Shown: piece by piece, positions 1-6,109 of the stretch
How positions within the stretch are numbered: position 1 is the first letter of the stretch
Layout: the number at the start of each line of letters is the position of its first letter
DNA from: Planctomycetales bacterium
Lineage (GTDB): Bacteria > Planctomycetota > Phycisphaerae > SM23-33
DNA length: 8,943 bases
Assembly (NCBI GenBank): GCA_030631085.1
Contig: DAOVLV010000052.1
Coordinates: forward strand, 1 to 8,943
Reading direction: 5' to 3'
Made by a program: the position numbers and the translations under genes
The notes under the pieces: generated by a model
Databases searched by the model: none
Seen by the model: only the letters and a program-made list of their open reading frames with translations
Told to the model about the DNA's origin: nothing

Positions 1-230
1 CCAAGGACTTATGGCGTCGCAATCCGTTTTGTGTTCGCCTTTGCGCGCGCAAACGCGAACGGAAAAGTTAATGTAGAAGGATTTGGCATTTGGCATTGGG
101 CATTAGGAAAAGAAGAAAAGAAGAAAAGAAGAAAAGAAGAAAAGAAGAAAAGAAAAACAGATGAACCAATCAACCAGTCAACTGATTAACCGGAATACCG
201 GAATACCGAGGAATCCGCAATCCACAATGG
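1..230. repeat. Composite string of short tandem arrays, copy 1 (left part)
   Basis: I see no gene here. The first 14 bases repeat the 'ccaaggacttatgg' segment found at 5239-5252 and near 319-332. A large palindrome follows (27-66). Next come three 7-bp units of the form GGCATTN (85-105), five 8-bp AAAAGAAG units plus a partial one (108-154), the leader AAAAACAGATG (153-163), AACCAATC and AACCAGTC with a degenerate third unit (164-187), and two GGAATACC units (192-207) with decayed copies after them. The leader and the AACCARTC array recur at 5050-5092, and a heptamer array precedes them there too (5015-5049). The 'aaacgcgaacg' segment at 51-61 recurs near 4945. This is therefore one copy of a modular repeat and not random simple sequence. 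Its function is unknown. Confidence 0.75.
27..66. repeat. Imperfect palindrome capable of a long hairpin
   Basis: The core at 40-53 is a perfect 14-nt palindrome (TTTGCGC/GCGCAAA). It is extended by GTTCGC (33-38) against GCGAAC (55-60) across one C/C mismatch, and by TTTT (27-30) against AAAA (63-66) across a 2-nt mismatch. It could extrude as a cruciform or fold as a hairpin in single-stranded DNA or RNA. It is not followed by a T-run, so nothing marks it as a terminator. Confidence 0.6.
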
Positions 231-240
231 TGCTCTGGGC

Positions 241-439
241 CGTTTAGACAATATAGGCAAAGGCGGATTTTTTAAAATGGACGAAAAAACGACCTCAAAA
301 TACGCAAGTCTATGCCCGTCAAGGACTTATGGATTTTGCAATTGGCCCGAATCGGCCCCAATTGGCCCCAATTGGCCCCAACGGTTCCCAATGGTTCCGT
401 TTGGTTCCGAATTGGCCCGTTTCGGCCCGTTTCGTTCCC
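241..439. repeat. Conserved box followed by a 10-unit, 10-bp-period tandem array (copy 1)
   Basis: Bases 241-339 align without gaps to 5161-5259. By hand count 241-360 matches 5161-5280 at 106 of 120 positions. From 340 to 439 the sequence is ten contiguous 10-bp units in register: AATTGGCCCG, AATCGGCCCC, AATTGGCCCC (twice), AACGGTTCCC, AATGGTTCCG, TTTGGTTCCG, AATTGGCCCG, TTTCGGCCCG, TTTCGTTCCC. The rough consensus is WWTYGGYYCS. The array lies just beyond the 3' end of the minus-strand beta-helix gene. No unit contains a stop codon, so reading frames stay open on both strands. In the plus-strand ATG frame from 277, the nucleotide differences from copy 2 ahead of the array all change the amino acid. 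That argues against a conserved protein, so I treat it as non-coding. Confidence 0.85.
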
Positions 440-494
440 CAACGGACAGGCAAACACCGCGGCACCCGGCGATCATCAGCGAAGGCAGGAACAG

Positions 495-1841
495 TTACGG
501 ATTTTCCTTGGGCGCTTTGACCGTTACCGTTTCTATCTTGCCGCCCAGCGTTTTGGCGCTCTTATCGGCGAATGTGATCTTCACCCGGCTGTCGGGATGC
601 CCAATCTCTACCTTAAAGACCTTATCGGCGGGATTGGTTATCGTCGTATCGGGCGCCCTGTCCAAATCGTAGGGGGTTTTCACGCCTTTTGTCCGGCATT
701 GCTCCATCGTGTTTTCGGGGGAAAACATACGGAAGCCCACAGCGCAGTTCTCCACTGCGCAGCCTGTGAACTTGTTCTTTACACACTTGAGATTCAGGTC
801 GTATCCCTTCGGGCTGCTCTTGCTGTAGAAAGCGCTTCTCACATCAAACCCCCGCGAGCCGTTCCTGGCGAGACAGTTCTCAAACGTATTTCCGCTGGAT
901 GCGTCATAGACCGCAAAACCTATCGACCCGCCAAGCTTCATCGGCCCGCCGCGCTGCGGGTGCAAGGGATAACTCTCATTCCTCCCGTCGGCGACGCAAT
1001 CGACGAACTTGTTGTTATTGCAGTTGGCGTTTATCTCGAACTCGTAGCCGCCATTATTGAACGCCTTGTTGCCCTTGAAGAGGTTATTGGACGTGCCATA
1101 CCTCAACCTGAACCCGTGCCAGCCGTTACCGAAGGCGACGTTGTTCAGAAAGACCGACTCGGTGCATTTGTCGATGCGGAATCCGTAGTCGGACCTGCTG
1201 CCGAAGCCGGGAATGGTCCGCCAGGTGTTGTAGGCGATGTTGCGCTCGATCTTCTGGTGATGCCCGCACACCATGAAATTATACAGGTCGTTGTCGAATC
1301 CCACATTGCGCCGGATGGTGCAATGGTGGCTCCTGCCGACGGCAAAACCTCTTCCTTTACCGGCCAGTTTGCCTTTGCCCGCATTCTCGTATGCTATGTT
1401 GTCTTCAAGTGTAATATGATGGGACCAGCCGGAAACGACGAAGGCGTCGCGATAGTGCTCGACTACCAGCCTGCTGACTTCGATATAGGATTTACCGTTG
1501 ATTGCGATTCCGACTCCCGTGTCGTCGCCTTTGAGCACGGGCATGACCGCCTTCTTCCATACGCCCTTGAATTTGATCGGCTTTTTTGCTGTTCCCGAAT
1601 TGGCGAAGACGACGCGTTCGCAGCCATAGTTTCCCGGTTGGATCGTAACCGTATCCCCGGCCTTGGCGACCCTGGCGGCGTGAGCGATTGTCCGCCATGA
1701 TTTTTCTTCGGTCAGTCCGTTGTTGGCGTCGTCGCCTTTGGTCGAGACATGATAAGTTTCAGCCCGCACCATACCGGCGCACAAGGCCGTTACGATCAAC
1801 AGCGCCGCTGTTATGTGTAAGATGGTTCTCTTGTTCATCAT
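495..1841 (-). CDS. Secreted right-handed parallel beta-helix protein
   Basis: This is a predicted exported protein of 448 aa. An N-terminal signal peptide (basic MMNKR, hydrophobic core, likely cut after VRA near residue 27) leads into a segment containing 'YHVSTKGDD...W.TI.HA...AKAGDTVTIQPGNY'. That segment is typical of the start of pectate-lyase-like or DUF1565 beta-helix proteins. Residues ~115-385 are Asn- and Gly-rich and show the ladder pattern of parallel beta-helix coils (for example N-I-A-Y-N, N-V-A-F-G-N, N-K-A-F-N-N). Such folds usually bind or cleave polysaccharide or serve as surface scaffolds. I cannot assign a catalytic site, so enzyme activity is unproven. I prefer the ATG at 1841, or the next one at 1838, because AAGGA lies just upstream; a TTG at 1856 also opens the frame. 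A PEP-CTERM gene lies upstream on the same strand, separated by 290 bp that contain a repeat element. Export is well supported; specific function is not. Confidence 0.9.
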   Translation of the reverse strand: MMNKRTILHITAALLIVTALCAGMVRAETYHVSTKGDDANNGLTEEKSWRTIAHAARVAKAGDTVTIQPGNYGCERVVFANSGTAKKPIKFKGVWKKAVMPVLKGDDTGVGIAINGKSYIEVSRLVVEHYRDAFVVSGWSHHITLEDNIAYENAGKGKLAGKGRGFAVGRSHHCTIRRNVGFDNDLYNFMVCGHHQKIERNIAYNTWRTIPGFGSRSDYGFRIDKCTESVFLNNVAFGNGWHGFRLRYGTSNNLFKGNKAFNNGGYEFEINANCNNNKFVDCVADGRNESYPLHPQRGGPMKLGGSIGFAVYDASSGNTFENCLARNGSRGFDVRSAFYSKSSPKGYDLNLKCVKNKFTGCAVENCAVGFRMFSPENTMEQCRTKGVKTPYDLDRAPDTTITNPADKVFKVEIGHPDSRVKITFADKSAKTLGGKIETVTVKAPKENP

Positions 1842-1922
1842 ATTTTTCCTTTTCAAAGAGGCGGGTTATCCGGGAACACAAGACCAATTTTCGAGGTCAA
1901 AGTCAATAAAATCAGATTGTGT

Positions 1923-2072
1923 GGGGTTGTTGAAAAAGTCCCATCGGGACGATTGATAATAGCCCAGCCATTTATGGCTGGGAATGGGATGCCGTTGCCG
2001 GTGGTATAAGACGTGTTCCTGAAAGAACCTCAGTCGTACCTCCGGGACTGAACGGACTTTTTCAACAGCCCC
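1923..2072. repeat. 150-bp palindromic intergenic element with 19-bp inverted ends
   Basis: The ends are GGGGTTGTTGAAAAAGTCC (1923-1941) and its near-exact reverse complement (2054-2072), matching at 18 of 19 positions. Inside are a GTCCC-ATC-GGGAC hairpin overlapping the left end (1938-1950), a perfect CCCAGCCAT/ATGGCTGGG hairpin near 1962-1981, and a TCAGTC...GACTGA hairpin near 2031-2052. It encodes no transposase and resembles a MITE or REP-like structured repeat. The minus-strand reading frame crossing it (1866-2147) is open by chance. The element lies in the leader between the two secreted-protein genes and may affect their co-transcription, which is inference. Confidence 0.75.
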
Positions 2073-2084
2073 TCTGCCCCCGGA

Positions 2085-2128
2085 TTTCAGACTACGCCCC
2101 ACGGCAAAGCCGTAATTATTCGAAAGGA
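2085..2128. repeat. Dispersed repeat 'a', just past the PEP-CTERM gene stop
   Basis: This shares the order TTTCAGAC, TACG, CCACGGCA and ATTATTCGAAAGGA with the copy at 4389-4438, in the same orientation. It includes a small ACGGC-AAA-GCCGT hairpin (2101-2113). It ends 3 bp before the stop codon of the PEP-CTERM gene, so the two copies bracket that gene. Confidence 0.7.
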
Positions 2129-2131
2129 GAA

Positions 2132-4369
2132 TTAGCGTGGCGCACACTTCCGCCGCCGGCGGAGCAGCGGCAGGCCTATCAGAAGCAGCGCCACGGTGGT
2201 CGGCTCGGGCGTATGGCAGTCGGGTATAAGTTCGCCCTCCTGTCCGAAGGCCACTTCAGCGCCCAAACCCCCGGCCCCTGCCGGAATAAACGCGTCAGCA
2301 TCAAAGATTATGTTCACCCAAAACGCCTGCCCGACAACAGCAGCCACGCGGTAAGGAATCTCGATATGATCGAGTTCGATATAAGCGAAGTCGTTGTCAA
2401 CAACGAGGCCGGCGGCGCAGACCTGCTGGAGAGTAGTCGTCTGAAAGTTCCCGCCCAGGACAATCTGAACCCACGGCTCGCCTTCGCCGGCGCCGGCGAC
2501 GCCCAACAGGGAGATAGTCCCGAAAAAGCAGGCTAGGTCGTTTCCCGGAGCAGTCCTGATAATCCGCACGGAAAAGGTCGCCGCCAGCCCGTCGGCGTCG
2601 GGCCAACCGTCGCCTTCATGGCGGCAGGCCTGCAGAAGGCCGTTGAGTGTCAGCGTCCCCGTTGCCCAGATGGGCTGACCGTTCGACAGCCCACCGAAAG
2701 GAGAAACGAGGATTTCCTTGCATACCGTCAGCGTCCCGCTGCCGCTCAGGTCCGATTCATAGTCCTGCCCACGGGCAACCGCGTGAACCACATGGTGAAT
2801 CCCGTCTTCATTGTAGTACGAGCGGGCCACGCCCTTCACCAGCATATTGCTCCCCCCTGCCTCGTGCTGGAGTGAAGCGGCAACGGGTAGTTGTGTGTAG
2901 TTTGCCGCCGTTTGGGAATCGGTCAGGACTGTGCCGTCGTAACCGATGCCGGCGGCGGTTACGATGGCGGCTGAAAGCACGCGGGATCCCATCGGAGGGG
3001 GAGCGAGAATCTGGATCAACTCACCGCCGCCTGCGGTATCGACAACATCGTTAGGATTGAACATACCATTGAGGTAGTAAAGCGTCTGACCGTTCAAATC
3101 GAGCGTCGAACCGCTGTTAATGACTAGGTTCCTGACGTAGGCAGCCTCGGTCGTATCAGCGATGTTGTCCCTGTTATCCACCATCTGTACCGTCGCCAGG
3201 CCGCCGCCATCCAACTTCAGCGTGTGCAGGGCAAAATTGTCGAGCAGGCCGGTGTATTCGTCGCCTGTCTTTGCCTTTGCTATGCTTTTGTCGCCGGCCA
3301 CTTCAAATGTGGCTATGTCATCACATTCCTTGTTGTCTTTGAAGATCAGCGTCAGGCTGTTCAGGCCGGACAGGTTTACCGGGTCCGGGCGGGCGTTGTC
3401 GCCGCCAATGTCAAAAGACGCGGCGTACCAGTAGTACTGGTTGCCCTCTCCCCTGTCTTCCCACTCCTCCGATGCGGTCATATTGATAACGCTGCTCGCA
3501 GCGGCGTTGAAGTAGGCCTCGTTGCCGAGGAAATGCAGTTTCTGATTGACCTCGATTCCGTTCGTGGGATTCGCGTTTATGTTCAGCGTCCCGATGGGAT
3601 CGTAGGCAACGGGATCACCGTCCCTACCAGCCACGAGGAGATTGCTGCACAGCACGCTGTCGGCGCCGGCGTTTATATTCACTATGCCATGGCCATAGGA
3701 ATCATGCCCCATCTTGATGGTGCCGGGGGCCCAGGTGCGGGTGCCGTTGACGTCGATGCTGCCGCCGGAAATGGTATATTCCGAAACAGCGCCACTGTAA
3801 AAATAACCGACGGTTAACGAATACCATAAGTCAATGAGTCCGCCCGTCTGGTTGATTTCGCCGCATTGCGTATATACGGACCTGCCGGAGAGTGTGCCCG
3901 TGCCGCTGATGTTGAAAGTCCCGTAACGGTCGGGATCGGTAGTCTCGCCGTAAAACGCGCCGCCGAGAAAACCTTCATATACTTTGCAGCGCCCGCCGCT
4001 CAGGTTGTAGGTGGCTGGCCCCATCTTGCCGAGGCGAAAGTTGTGGTTTGTGAAATCGGCTGTTCCGGCGGTCTGCGTGATGGCGCCGCTGCTGCCGTCG
4101 CCTTCGGCTACAATCAGGGACTTGGCATTCACGTCGGCGACAATAACGACAGTACTGCCGTTGTTAAGATAGACCAGATTGCCGGTGGTCGGCAACACGG
4201 CAGCGACGCTCCAGGATGCTCCATCATACACCTCGAAGTTGCTCGCCGCGGCGTTCCAGTCGGCGTCTCCCCCCTTCCATCGGTAGTCGCCGCTAACGTA
4301 ATCCCCCCACACCGGGCCGACCAGAACTAATACCGCCGCTATTGCCGATAGGATTGTTAATTTTCCCAT
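2132..4369 (-). CDS. PEP-CTERM sorted extracellular beta-rich protein
   Basis: This is a predicted 745-aa exported surface protein. A signal peptide (residues 1-22, ending PVWG) precedes a long low-charge beta-strand domain. Residues ~95-300 carry irregular repeats such as 'YNLSGG', 'FNISGTG', 'NQTGG', 'YTISGGSIDV' and 'TLNINA', as in autotransporter-type or passenger-like beta-solenoid proteins. The C-terminus is a textbook PEP-CTERM signal: Pro-Glu-Pro at 721-723, a hydrophobic segment at 724-736, then Arg737-740 and a short basic tail. In known systems an exosortase recognises this tail and the protein is anchored or released at the envelope. No exosortase gene is visible here. The ATG at 4369 is supported by AAGGAG 8 nt upstream. 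The gene is flanked by direct repeats at both ends. Whether it binds polysaccharide or builds surface matrix is unknown. Confidence 0.93.
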   Translation of the reverse strand: MGKLTILSAIAAVLVLVGPVWGDYVSGDYRWKGGDADWNAAASNFEVYDGASWSVAAVLPTTGNLVYLNNGSTVVIVADVNAKSLIVAEGDGSSGAITQTAGTADFTNHNFRLGKMGPATYNLSGGRCKVYEGFLGGAFYGETTDPDRYGTFNISGTGTLSGRSVYTQCGEINQTGGLIDLWYSLTVGYFYSGAVSEYTISGGSIDVNGTRTWAPGTIKMGHDSYGHGIVNINAGADSVLCSNLLVAGRDGDPVAYDPIGTLNINANPTNGIEVNQKLHFLGNEAYFNAAASSVINMTASEEWEDRGEGNQYYWYAASFDIGGDNARPDPVNLSGLNSLTLIFKDNKECDDIATFEVAGDKSIAKAKTGDEYTGLLDNFALHTLKLDGGGLATVQMVDNRDNIADTTEAAYVRNLVINSGSTLDLNGQTLYYLNGMFNPNDVVDTAGGGELIQILAPPPMGSRVLSAAIVTAAGIGYDGTVLTDSQTAANYTQLPVAASLQHEAGGSNMLVKGVARSYYNEDGIHHVVHAVARGQDYESDLSGSGTLTVCKEILVSPFGGLSNGQPIWATGTLTLNGLLQACRHEGDGWPDADGLAATFSVRIIRTAPGNDLACFFGTISLLGVAGAGEGEPWVQIVLGGNFQTTTLQQVCAAGLVVDNDFAYIELDHIEIPYRVAAVVGQAFWVNIIFDADAFIPAGAGGLGAEVAFGQEGELIPDCHTPEPTTVALLLIGLPLLRRRRKCAPR

Positions 4370-4388
4370 CTTCTCGGTCTCCTTATCG

Positions 4389-4438
4389 TTTCAGACGAGA
4401 CTACGTTCCACGGCAGCAGATGTGATTATTCGAAAGGA
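4389..4438. repeat. Dispersed repeat 'b', in the leader of the PEP-CTERM gene
   Basis: This is a second copy of the repeat at 2085-2128, same orientation, with a 5-bp insertion (GAGAC) and a diverged central block. It lies 20 bp upstream of the PEP-CTERM start codon. On the minus strand it would be transcribed as part of the 5' leader or hold the promoter; I cannot point to convincing -35 and -10 boxes. Confidence 0.65.
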
Positions 4439-4440
4439 TG

Positions 4441-4835
4441 AGCAATCATCAGCCGCCGCTTCGGACAGCTCTCAAAACACCCAATGTACGGCATAATAAC
4501 ACCGGCGGTGTCGCTTGCAAGGCCTGAATGCAAATATTTTATGCCTCTATCGTCAAGTCAAGGCGTTCCGGTATGCTAGGATTGATGGTGTCCCCAGATT
4601 AAATCCGAATTACCCGCTCCTACCGGTCGCAGCTAGCCGCGAGTGGAAACGAGCGGGCACACAATTCACTGGCATCGGGACACCTATCCAAAGCCGACGG
4701 ATAGATATCCGTCGGTATATTTCCCCATATTTCCCGAAACCGACGTCCCCAAGGGACGTCGGCTTTCGATGCATGCCTTTGGCCTGCCCCCATTTTATGT
4801 ACCAACTGGAATGAGAGATAACGATACATCTTCAC
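4441..4835. other. Gene-free stretch with two strong hairpins
   Basis: I find no credible gene. A 29-codon frame from 4438 to 4527 has no usable ribosome site. Two perfect 10-bp inverted repeats lie close together: CCGACGGATA/TATCCGTCGG with a 2-nt loop (4694-4715), and CCGACGTCCC/GGGACGTCGG with a 3-nt loop (4740-4762). Both stems begin CCGACG. The second is followed on the plus strand by CTTTCG, which is too weak a T-tract to call a terminator. Confidence 0.55.
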
Positions 4836-4879
4836 ACGTGTGTTCAGCCAGGCGCAGCGCAGCCTGGCTGAACACACGT
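4836..4879. repeat. Perfect 18-bp stem hairpin
   Basis: ACGTGTGTTCAGCCAGGC (4836-4853) is exactly the reverse complement of 4862-4879, with an 8-nt loop GCAGCGCA. It overlaps the last codons of the IS3-type remnant on the minus strand. No T-run follows on either strand, so a simple intrinsic terminator is unlikely. It could be the structured end of the old insertion or a REP-like unit. Confidence 0.75.
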
Positions 4880-4960
4880 CGCCGCGAATACAGCCGGGGT
4901 CATATAGTCCAGCGAACTATGCGGACGGTGATGATTGTAATCCAAACGCGAACGCAAAAG
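4844..4960 (-). pseudogene. C-terminal remnant of an IS3-family transposase (OrfB type)
   Basis: On the minus strand this encodes DYNHHRPHSSLDYMTPAVFAA, which matches the very conserved C-terminal end of IS3-family integrase-type transposases (usual form YNxxRPHSSLGYxTPxxFAA). Only about 35 codons survive. The DDE catalytic domain that should lie upstream, at higher coordinates, is missing, and the frame runs into the satellite repeat instead. The reading frame stops at 4844 inside the 18-bp hairpin. This is a dead fragment showing past IS3 activity here. I am confident of the family from the motif; exact borders are uncertain. Confidence 0.8.
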
Positions 4961-5092
4961 ATAATACAGAGACGCGAGATAGACGCGTCGAAGGTTCTTG
5001 AAAAGTGAACAACAGATAGGCCATAGGTCGTAGGGCATAGGGTATAGGGAAAAACAGATGAACCAGTCAACCGGTCAACCAATCAACCAATC
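4946..5092. repeat. Composite tandem-array repeat, copy 2 (left part)
   Basis: This resembles the window start. 'aaacgcgaacg' (about 4944-4954) corresponds to 51-61. Five 7-bp units follow (GATAGGC, CATAGGT, CGTAGGG, CATAGGG, TATAGGG at 5015-5049), then the leader AAAAACAGATG (5050-5060), then four 8-bp units (AACCAGTC, AACCGGTC, AACCAATC, AACCAATC at 5061-5092). The AAAAGAAG array of copy 1 is absent, while the AACCARTC array is longer, so the modules expand and contract independently. No gene is present. Confidence 0.75.
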
Positions 5093-5102
5093 TGTTGGCG
5101 TG

Positions 5103-5136
5103 CTCGCTTCCACGTGGTGTCCCCAAGGGAAGCGAG
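5103..5136. repeat. Inverted repeat, 9-bp stem
   Basis: CTCGCTTCC (5103-5111) pairs with GGAAGCGAG (5128-5136) across a 16-nt loop that contains GTGTCCCC. It lies between the octamer array and the conserved box of composite repeat copy 2, and copy 1 has no equivalent. Function is unknown. Confidence 0.5.
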
Positions 5137-5160
5137 GCATGGCGAAGCGGCAATCTGCAC

Positions 5161-5349
5161 ACTTTAGGCAATATAGACAATCGCGAATTTTCTAAAATGG
5201 ACGAAAAAATGACCCTGAAATACGCAACTCTATGCCCGCCAAGGACTTATGGATTTTGCAATTGGCCCGAATCGGCCCCAATTGGCCCCAACGGTTCCGA
5301 ATGGTTCCGTTTCGTTCCGAATTGGCCCGTTTCGTTCCGAATTGGCCCG
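5161..5349. repeat. Conserved box plus 9-unit, 10-bp-period array (copy 2)
   Basis: This is the homologue of 241-439. After the gapless conserved box, nine 10-bp units run from 5260 to 5349: AATTGGCCCG, AATCGGCCCC, AATTGGCCCC, AACGGTTCCG, AATGGTTCCG, TTTCGTTCCG, AATTGGCCCG, TTTCGTTCCG, AATTGGCCCG; a decayed unit follows. Unit order is nearly the same as in copy 1, but one AATTGGCCCC is missing, as expected for slippage of whole units. It lies just beyond the 3' end of the minus-strand RAYT gene, as copy 1 does for the beta-helix gene. Confidence 0.85.
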
Positions 5350-5357
5350 TTTTGATT

Positions 5358-5390
5358 CCGGCAGATTCGTCCTTCGGACTCATCTGCCGG
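5358..5390 (-). repeat. Hairpin with tandem G-A mismatch, possible REP-like substrate
   Basis: CCGGCAGAT (5358-5366) and ATCTGCCGG (5382-5390) form a 9-bp stem. Inside lies a 2x2 mismatch, then GTCC/GGAC and a 3-nt loop. Read on the minus strand the mismatch is GA opposite GA, the sheared tandem G-A pair arrangement, and the loop is GAA. This gives a very stable fold in RNA and in single-stranded DNA. It lies 22 bp from the end of the RAYT unit. RAYT proteins are known to act on imperfect REP hairpins, so a link is plausible but not shown. Confidence 0.6.
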
Positions 5391-5426
5391 CTTGGGGGAC
5401 AGACGGGGAATTCTGGGGACACAATA

Positions 5427-6104
5427 CTATTTTTTTACCTTTCTTGGTCGTCCTGGTTTTCCGGGGAGGAGTTTTCGTCCTATTTGACGCTCCAAATGCT
5501 TGAGGAACCCCTCGGACCCCAGTGGTCGACCTGTGTTCTCGTGGCCTTGCATCGCAGAGGCGAATTCCGCCTCGCCAGGCTCCTGAAGGTACTCGCCCCA
5601 CGTGCACACCCAGCCGGACGTCCTCTCGGTCAGCCATGCGCCTTCAGCCACCGCGTCATTGCGTCCCGAAACATGCCCGGCGGCGCTCGACCAAGGCCAG
5701 TCCACAGCCGACGCCACCAGAGACGCCTCCACCGGATTCCGCTCCACGTATCGCGCTGCTGAGATCAAATGCGGCTCGTCCATCACGAATGACGCGAACC
5801 GCCCCTGCCACAGGTAGCCACGCCAGCCCTTGCGGACATTTACCAGACGCGTGTACCGGCGGTTAACCTCGCCGACGGCCCGGCAAAGCCCGTCCTCACT
5901 GGATGGAACTAAAATCAGGTGGACGTGGTTCGGCATCAGGCAGTACGACCATATTGCCACGCTGTACCGCCGGCACCATTCTGATAGCAGCGACAGATAA
6001 GCACGGTAGTCGTCCTCTCTGAAGAACGTCTGCATCCGACGATTGCCGCGTTGGGTAACGTGATGCGGAATCCCCGGAACCACAATTCGAGCCAGCCTTG
6101 CCAT
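5427..6104 (-). CDS. REP-associated tyrosine transposase (RAYT, IS200-like Y1/HUH)
   Basis: This 225-aa protein starts MARLARIVVPGIPHHVTQRGN, the usual opening of the RAYT family. The HUH metal-binding motif is His60-Val-His62 within MPNHVHLIL. The probable nucleophile is Tyr119 in ARYVERNPVEASLV. A WPWSS motif follows at 136-140, and the C-terminus is basic (PGKPGRPRKVKK) and may bind DNA. Family members cut and join single-stranded DNA at hairpin repeats and are thought to spread REP or BIME elements. Length and motifs look complete, so it may be active. Translation starts at the ATG ending at 6104. There is no clear Shine-Dalgarno sequence; the start lies 3 bp from an imperfect copy of the end repeat. 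The stop overlaps the perfect left repeat. Family assignment is firm; activity is inferred. Confidence 0.93.
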   Translation of the reverse strand: MARLARIVVPGIPHHVTQRGNRRMQTFFREDDYRAYLSLLSEWCRRYSVAIWSYCLMPNHVHLILVPSSEDGLCRAVGEVNRRYTRLVNVRKGWRGYLWQGRFASFVMDEPHLISAARYVERNPVEASLVASAVDWPWSSAAGHVSGRNDAVAEGAWLTERTSGWVCTWGEYLQEPGEAEFASAMQGHENTGRPLGSEGFLKHLERQIGRKLLPGKPGRPRKVKK

Positions 6105-6109
6105 AGTGG

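Noticed and set aside
164..216. CRISPR-like array
   Set aside because: The repeats are 7-10 bp and directly contiguous, with no spacers and no cas genes; they are micro- and minisatellites.
277..439. Small protein beginning MDEK shared by both composite repeat copies
   Set aside because: The frame is open in both copies, but all differences before the array change the amino acid and the C-terminal parts diverge, so there is no sign of selection on a protein.
312..1700. Long plus-strand open frame (462 codons) opposite the beta-helix gene
   Set aside because: It runs antisense to a gene with a clear signal peptide and beta-helix pattern, starts inside the decamer array, and shows no recognisable motif; it is a shadow of GC-rich coding sequence.
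1866..2147. 93-codon minus-strand frame between the two secreted-protein genes
   Set aside because: It is made almost wholly of the 150-bp palindromic element and the dispersed repeat, overlaps the PEP-CTERM stop codon, and has no protein-like features.
4438..4527. 29-codon plus-strand frame after AAAGG
   Set aside because: The purine run touches the ATG, so spacing is wrong for a ribosome site, and the start lies in a dispersed repeat whose other copy has no such frame.
4740..4766. Rho-independent terminator
   Set aside because: The stem is good, but what follows is CTTTCG and not a T-run, and no plus-strand gene ends just upstream.
5358..5390. Hammerhead ribozyme on the minus strand
   Set aside because: GATGAGTCCGAAGGACGAA matches the canonical catalytic core over 19 nt, but the required CUGAUGA is CAGAUGA, the GAAA is GAAU, and the flanks pair with each other across the core, so separate stems I and III with a cleavage site cannot form.
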